DNA of 64,000 bases from Bin87 sp965203985 (GTDB lineage: Bacteria > Chloroflexota > Dehalococcoidia > Lucifugimonadales > UBA3495), in NCBI GenBank assembly GCA_965203985.1, contig CBDBDS010000013.1, positions 1,426,001 to 1,490,000 on the forward strand, given 5' to 3'. Every line of letters starts with the position of its first letter. Within the stretch, counting starts at the first letter, position 1. This document shows, piece after piece, positions 60,365-64,000 of this stretch. Below the pieces are notes generated by a model, which made no database searches, was not told the DNA's origin, and was given only the letters and a program-made list of their open reading frames with translations. Position numbers and translations under genes: made by a program.

Positions 60365-61111
60365 GTGGCAGCGATACGTGCGAACCGGGCCAAGGAAAAG
60401 TTGCGGCAAGGGCAGCCGGCCACCTGCATCTCCGGCCTGATGACCAGCGAGATCATCGACTTTCTGGGCCCACTGGGGTTTGACTCCGCCTGGATGGAGT
60501 GTGAGCACGGCCCGGTGGACTGGGAAGCCCTGGGCGACATGACCCGTGCCTGCGACCTGTGGGGCATGGCCTCCATCACCCGCTGCAACGCCAACGACGC
60601 CGCGCTGATTACCCGTACCCTGGACCGCGGTTCCATGGGTATCGTTTTGCCCCACGTGAACACCCGCGAGGAGGCGGAGGCCGCCGTCGGCGCGGCAAAG
60701 TTCGCCCCCTTAGGGTATCGCGGAATGTTCGGCGGCCGGCAGTCCTTCGGAGTGTCCGACTACGTGCACCAGGCCAACGACCAGACCATGGTGGTCGTGC
60801 TGATCGAAGAGGTCACCGCGCTGGACAACCTGGACGATATCCTGAAAGTCGATGGCGTCGACGTGTTCTTCGTCGCGCCCACCGACCTGGCCCAGACCAT
60901 GGGCCACATCGGCAACGTCGGTCACCCCGAAGTCCAATCCGCCATCGACGACGGAATCGCCCGCATCGTCAGCGCGGGGCGAACCGCCGGCACGCTGGTC
61001 AACGACGACAACGTGGCATCCTACGTGGAGAAGGGAGCGCGCTTCCTGATGACCTCGTGGAATGCCTGGATCGCACGGGGCGGCGCCGAGTTCCTGAACC
61101 GGATACCGTAG
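60365..61111 (+). CDS. HpcH/HpaI-family aldolase
   Basis: 248 residues from GTG 60365 with AGGAGG before it. TIM barrel with the metal/substrate motif WMECEHGPVDWEALGDM, RCNANDAALITRTLDRGSMG, VLPHVNTREEAEAAV and DVFFVAPTDLAQTMG. The family reversibly cleaves 2-keto-3-deoxy acids or similar acyl pyruvates (class II, divalent metal). The exact substrate is not clear. It is followed by a terminator. It may be a separate unit or the end of the cob transcript. Confidence 0.93.
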   Translation: MAAIRANRAKEKLRQGQPATCISGLMTSEIIDFLGPLGFDSAWMECEHGPVDWEALGDMTRACDLWGMASITRCNANDAALITRTLDRGSMGIVLPHVNTREEAEAAVGAAKFAPLGYRGMFGGRQSFGVSDYVHQANDQTMVVVLIEEVTALDNLDDILKVDGVDVFFVAPTDLAQTMGHIGNVGHPEVQSAIDDGIARIVSAGRTAGTLVNDDNVASYVEKGARFLMTSWNAWIARGGAEFLNRIP

Positions 61112-61124
61112 CCGCCGGCAATCG

Positions 61125-61150
61125 GGGCGGGTTGTGGCCCGCCCTTCTGT
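61125..61150 (+). terminator. Terminator after the HpaI-like aldolase
   Basis: GGGCGGG (61125-61131) and CCCGCCC (61138-61144) with a 6-nt loop, followed by TTCTGT. Fourteen bases after the aldolase stop. It may end the whole cob-region transcript. Confidence 0.6.
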
Positions 61151-61191
61151 CTATCCAAATTCCACGCTGCCCGTTATTGGGTGCCGCGGGT

Positions 61192-61482
61192 TCACTGGCT
61201 TGACAGCGGGATCTGCGCGCGGCCGTCCGCGTCGTGGGTGTGGTTTGCGATGGCGACGTGCAATCCTTCCAGGGCTTGCAGGATGAGACGCTGGTTTTCC
61301 TTCACTTCGTCCATGTCCTGGCGCAATTCGGCTACTTCGCCCTTCAGCTCGACCACTTCACTCTTGACGATCCGCATATCGGTGTCAAGCCGGATAGCCC
61401 ACGCAACTCCGCCGATGAGGATAACGACGATGGCGACGGTCGCCGCGATGATGGCGATGATTTTGCTGACGCGGTCAAGCAT
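61192..61482 (-). CDS. Small membrane protein with coiled coil and HTHDADGR motif (2)
   Basis: 96 residues. A membrane helix (IIAIIAATVAIVVILIGGVAWAI, partly quoted) is followed by a coiled coil (VVELKGEVAELRQDMDEVKE) and then VAIANHTHDADGRAQIPLSS. It shares plan and motif with the gene at 60009, though the coil is otherwise different. The two genes are 880 bp apart on opposite strands, flanking the aldolase. Confidence 0.7.
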   Translation of the reverse strand: MLDRVSKIIAIIAATVAIVVILIGGVAWAIRLDTDMRIVKSEVVELKGEVAELRQDMDEVKENQRLILQALEGLHVAIANHTHDADGRAQIPLSSQ

Positions 61483-61546
61483 GGTGTGAATCCCCGTTGT
61501 GGGTTGGATTCAGTGTACCATGCCGTGATTGGACACCACGGTGAGG

Positions 61547-62512
61547 CTACTGCGTCGCGCTGGCGATGGCCTCGGTCCTGGGCTCGCCGCCGTGGTCCAC
61601 GTCCCAGTCCCACAGGTCGGCGTGGAAGCCGGACAGGTTCTCGGCGAGCGTGTTGATGAAGTTGCGGACGCCGCGGCCGTGGAACTTGCCGCGAAGCGTG
61701 CACACGCCGATGTTGGCCGACGGGAATATGTGGTCCAGGCGCACCACCGCCAGCCGGTCGTGGTCCTCCGGGTGCAGGGTGAAGTCGCTCACGATGGCAA
61801 TGCCCATCCCGATTGCCACGTAGCGCTTGATCATCTCGGTGTTGTCCATTTCCAGAACAACGTCGTAGTTGACGCTCCGCTCCCGTAGTTTCTGCTCCAC
61901 CCGCCGCCGGCTGAGGCTCTCCGGGCTGTTCAGGATCAGCGGGAATTTCGCCATATCCTCGATCGATACGGGATCCCGGCGCAGCAGGTCGTGGCTGGGC
62001 TCGGTGATCAGCACCACGTTGTAATCGAACAGCTGCGAGAACTCCAACGAGGGGTCATCCGTGGGCGGGGCGGAGCAAAGCGCCAGGTCCACCTCGCCGG
62101 ACTTGACCAGCTGGATGAGGTTGGCGTACGACCGGGCCACCAATCGCATCCTCACGTCAGGGTACCGCGCGCGGAACTGACGAATTGGCCTAGGGAGGTG
62201 GTACGAAACGATGTCCGGATACGCGCCGACCACGAAAGAGCCCCGGCCTTCCGAGTAATCCATCTGCGTTTTCAGGGTGTCGATGGACTCCACAATGGGC
62301 GTCACCAGTTCGTAAAACAGCGAACCCTCGGAGGTGAGCTGTATGGGCCGCTTGATGCGGTCAAAGAGGGTGATACCGAATTCACCCTCCAGCTTTCTCA
62401 GGTGGGTGGTTACCGTGGGCTGCCCCAGTTCCAGCTTTCTTGCCGCCTTGGACACGCTCCGCAGCCTGGCGACATGGTAAAAGCTGATAATCTCTCGCAG
62501 TTCCATTGACAC
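61547..62512 (-). CDS. LysR-family regulator (CysB/Cbl-like)
   Basis: 321 residues. The N-terminal HTH is FYHVARLRSVSKAARKLELG and QPTVTTHLRKLEGEFGITLF. The effector domain (90-300) has the two periplasmic-binding-like lobes (SFVVGAYPDIVSYHLPRPI, EVDLALCSAPPTDDP, and GMGIAIVSDFTLHPED). It probably regulates itself or the divergently placed ferredoxin/ornithine-cyclodeaminase genes in response to a small molecule. Length is normal. Confidence 0.93.
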   Translation of the reverse strand: MSMELREIISFYHVARLRSVSKAARKLELGQPTVTTHLRKLEGEFGITLFDRIKRPIQLTSEGSLFYELVTPIVESIDTLKTQMDYSEGRGSFVVGAYPDIVSYHLPRPIRQFRARYPDVRMRLVARSYANLIQLVKSGEVDLALCSAPPTDDPSLEFSQLFDYNVVLITEPSHDLLRRDPVSIEDMAKFPLILNSPESLSRRRVEQKLRERSVNYDVVLEMDNTEMIKRYVAIGMGIAIVSDFTLHPEDHDRLAVVRLDHIFPSANIGVCTLRGKFHGRGVRNFINTLAENLSGFHADLWDWDVDHGGEPRTEAIASATQ

Positions 62513-62563
62513 TACACCTTGCTGATTCGCGTGGTACGCCGGGGCGATTCCGTAATATGAGCG

Positions 62564-62576
62564 ATATACTATATCA
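62564..62576. promoter_or_regulatory. Palindrome in the LysR-ferredoxin intergenic stretch
   Basis: GATATACTATATC (arms GATATA/TATATC around one base) lies 52 nt upstream of the LysR ATG, a usual place for a LysR self-regulation site. The 302-nt gap (62513-62814) also has TTGACA at 62693-62698 on the plus strand, 19-20 nt before a weak -10-like GAATAC, towards the ferredoxin gene. Neither is strong evidence alone. Confidence 0.4.
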
Positions 62577-62814
62577 ACGAAGCGGATAATGCAAACCCGT
62601 AACCGTTGTCAACCAGGCCCTGACGTCCGTTCGGGGTCGGCTGCGCCCGAAACGTATCGCCGCCGGCGATAGCAATATGCAGCCCGTATGCCTTGACAAA
62701 ATATCGGGACAAACCGCAGAATACGCCGCACTAGCGGGTACTCGATAGGCCGTGCCGGTCGTAGTGTTGACGGACATTTGACCACGATCTTTCGCCCGCG
62801 GCCGAGGTAGTCTG

Positions 62815-63054
62815 ATGGCATTCGTGATTACACAACCTTGCGAGGGAGTGAAGGACGCCTCCTGCGTCGATGTTTGTCCCGTGGATTGTATCCATTCCGA
62901 CGACGACGCACCGATGTACTACATCAATCCCGACGACTGCATTGACTGCGCCTACTGCGTGGCGGTCTGCCCGGTACAGGCCATTTTCGACGAGTTCACC
63001 GTTCCGGCCGATCAGCGGGAATACATCCGCAAGAACCGGCTCTACTTTTCGTAA
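62815..63054 (+). CDS. Ferredoxin, seven-iron type
   Basis: 79 residues, GAGGT before the ATG. C9, C17 and C52 fit a 3Fe-4S cluster and C21, C42, C45, C48 a 4Fe-4S cluster (CEGVKDASCVDVCPVDC, CIDCAYCVAVCPV). C25 is extra. The acidic middle (HSDDDAPMYYINPDD) is usual. It carries electrons, typically for a P450, pyruvate:ferredoxin oxidoreductase or nitrogen metabolism; the partner is not in the window. Confidence 0.95.
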   Translation: MAFVITQPCEGVKDASCVDVCPVDCIHSDDDAPMYYINPDDCIDCAYCVAVCPVQAIFDEFTVPADQREYIRKNRLYFS

Positions 63055-63084
63055 TCCCGACTCCCCGCACCGCTGACACCCATC

Positions 63085-64000
63085 ATGGCCCGCTTTCTCA
63101 CCGACGCCGATGTAGACCGCTGTGTCGGCCTGCCCGAAATGCTGCCGGCCATCGAGTCGATGATGGCCAACTACGGGCGCGGGGAGGCCGCCAACCTGAC
63201 CCGGCGCAAAATAAACGTGCCCGGCGGTTACCTGGCGGTCATGGGTGGCGGTCTGTCCTATGACGGCGTGTTCGGCGTCAAGACGTTCACCTTCACCGCC
63301 AATGGCTATTCATTCCAGGTGAGCCTCTATGATGCCGCATCGGGAAGCCTGCTGCTCTACACCCAGGCCAACCGGTTGGGGCAACTGCGCACCGGCGCCA
63401 CCACCGGCGCAGCCCTGAAGATGCTTGCCAACGCTGACGTTCCTCGGCTCGGCATAGTTGGCACCGGCAACCAGGCGGGAGACCAACTGCGCGCCGCCTG
63501 CGCCGTGCGCGACGTTGGTGAGATCTACGCGTACAGCCGAAACGCGGAACGCCGTCAGGCATTCGCAGCGCGCATGTCCGAGGAACTGGGCCGTCCGGTC
63601 ATTCCCGCCGAGAGCAACCGGGACGCCGTTGCAGATTGCGCGGTGGTCATCGGCATTGCCCCGGCCGTCACTCCGGTGATCCAGGGCGAGTGGCTGTCGG
63701 AAGGCGCTACCGTCATCGGAGCCGGTCCGACGCGTCCGACCAGCCTTGAGGTGGACGATGCCGTGCTGACCAGGGCCAGTCGCCGGTTCGTCGACTCCCT
63801 GGAGCAGGCCCCGCTGGAGTGCGGCGACATCAACGCTGCGGTGGACCGGGGCCTGGTGCGCTGGAGCCAGTTCAACGAACTGCGCCACGTGGCAGCCGGC
63901 AGCGTCCCGGGCCGGGAAGGCGCGGACGAAATCATCTACTGCAAGCTGATGGGCACCGGCCTGGCCGACGTCGCGGCCGCCAAGCTCGCTTTGGACCGAG
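63085..64000 (+). CDS. Ornithine cyclodeaminase/mu-crystallin family protein (3' end outside window)
   Basis: Open from ATG 63085 to the window edge (305 codons). The N-terminal half FLTDADVDRCVGLPEMLPAIE and the NAD-binding part LGIVGTGNQAGDQLRAACAV (about 112-131) are typical. The substrate loop near TNGYSFQVSLYDAASGSLL-like sequence and VSSDDAVLT-like turns follow. The family uses NAD(H) on amino or keto acids (ornithine cyclodeaminase, ketimine reductase, delta-pyrroline carboxylate reductase). It follows the ferredoxin by 30 nt. Which substrate is used is not clear. Confidence 0.92.
   Translation, partial: MARFLTDADVDRCVGLPEMLPAIESMMANYGRGEAANLTRRKINVPGGYLAVMGGGLSYDGVFGVKTFTFTANGYSFQVSLYDAASGSLLLYTQANRLGQLRTGATTGAALKMLANADVPRLGIVGTGNQAGDQLRAACAVRDVGEIYAYSRNAERRQAFAARMSEELGRPVIPAESNRDAVADCAVVIGIAPAVTPVIQGEWLSEGATVIGAGPTRPTSLEVDDAVLTRASRRFVDSLEQAPLECGDINAAVDRGLVRWSQFNELRHVAAGSVPGREGADEIIYCKLMGTGLADVAAAKLALDR

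Overview
The window is about 64 kb of GC-rich bacterial chromosome. It looks like a free-living or symbiotic Chloroflexota (Dehalococcoidia/SAR202-like) genome. This is inference, from the mix of an F420 gene (cofE), HspR-controlled chaperones, a CaiB-type CoA transferase, a very large FAD/Fe-S oxidase, CARDB/FG-GAP secreted proteins, Uma2 and HEPN genes, and a DUF5679-like small protein. No 16S rRNA, tRNA, plasmid or phage gene was found to settle it.

Layout. 0-6.3 kb: the 3' end of a GMC oxidoreductase, a membrane-anchored PQQ-type beta-propeller, and a peptide ABC importer (lipoprotein plus two permeases, no ATPase). 6.3-10.2 kb: a 1277-residue chimera of an ArsP-type permease with TolB, IPT, FG-GAP and UnbV repeats. 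10.5-14.6 kb: a small conserved protein, bluB and cofE, and a low-GC TPR membrane protein. 14.8-19.3 kb: a heat-shock locus, dnaJ-hspR-clpC on the minus strand and hsp20 on the plus strand, from a shared divergent promoter region. 19.6-26 kb: a cysteine-less zinc-ribbon relative, a mercuric-reductase-like flavoprotein, a HEPN-like protein, an orphan TRAP DctM, a repeat-filled gene-free stretch, a CDF transporter and an alpha/beta hydrolase. 26.3-38 kb: a GlcD/GlcF-type fusion, then a giant secreted CARDB protein broken by one in-frame amber codon, and a secreted partner.

38.5-47.5 kb (minus strand) holds trkH-trkA-pheA-lepB-yihY, followed by accessory genes: two retropepsin-like proteins, a zinc-finger protein of unknown function, a PBECR-like putative toxin and two tandem DUF2283-like proteins, then a CoA transferase. 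47.6-51.2 kb: a cupin, leuS and a third retropepsin-like gene. 51.3-60 kb: a cobalamin (corrin ring) operon of the anaerobic, early-cobalt type, cbiC-cbiX-[uma2]-cbiD-cbiT-cbiL-cbiF-cbiG::HEPN-[HEPN]-cbiH. Non-cobalamin genes are embedded in it and one is fused to cbiG. bluB at 11-12 kb would supply the lower ligand by an oxygen-dependent route. 60-64 kb: two small membrane coiled-coil proteins sharing a C-terminal motif, an HpcH/HpaI aldolase, a LysR regulator, a seven-iron-type ferredoxin and the start of an ornithine-cyclodeaminase-family gene.

Most notable: (1) HEPN-type proteins fused to and coupled with cobalamin genes; (2) a putative toxin gene overlapping the first of two recently duplicated DUF2283-like genes; (3) an unrecognised zinc-finger protein with a possible degenerate RNase H core; (4) recent mutational scars readable from the sequence alone (amber stop in the CARDB giant, 19-bp duplication replacing the ClpC C-terminus, loss of the cysteines in a zinc ribbon); (5) several families of short palindromic dispersed repeats.
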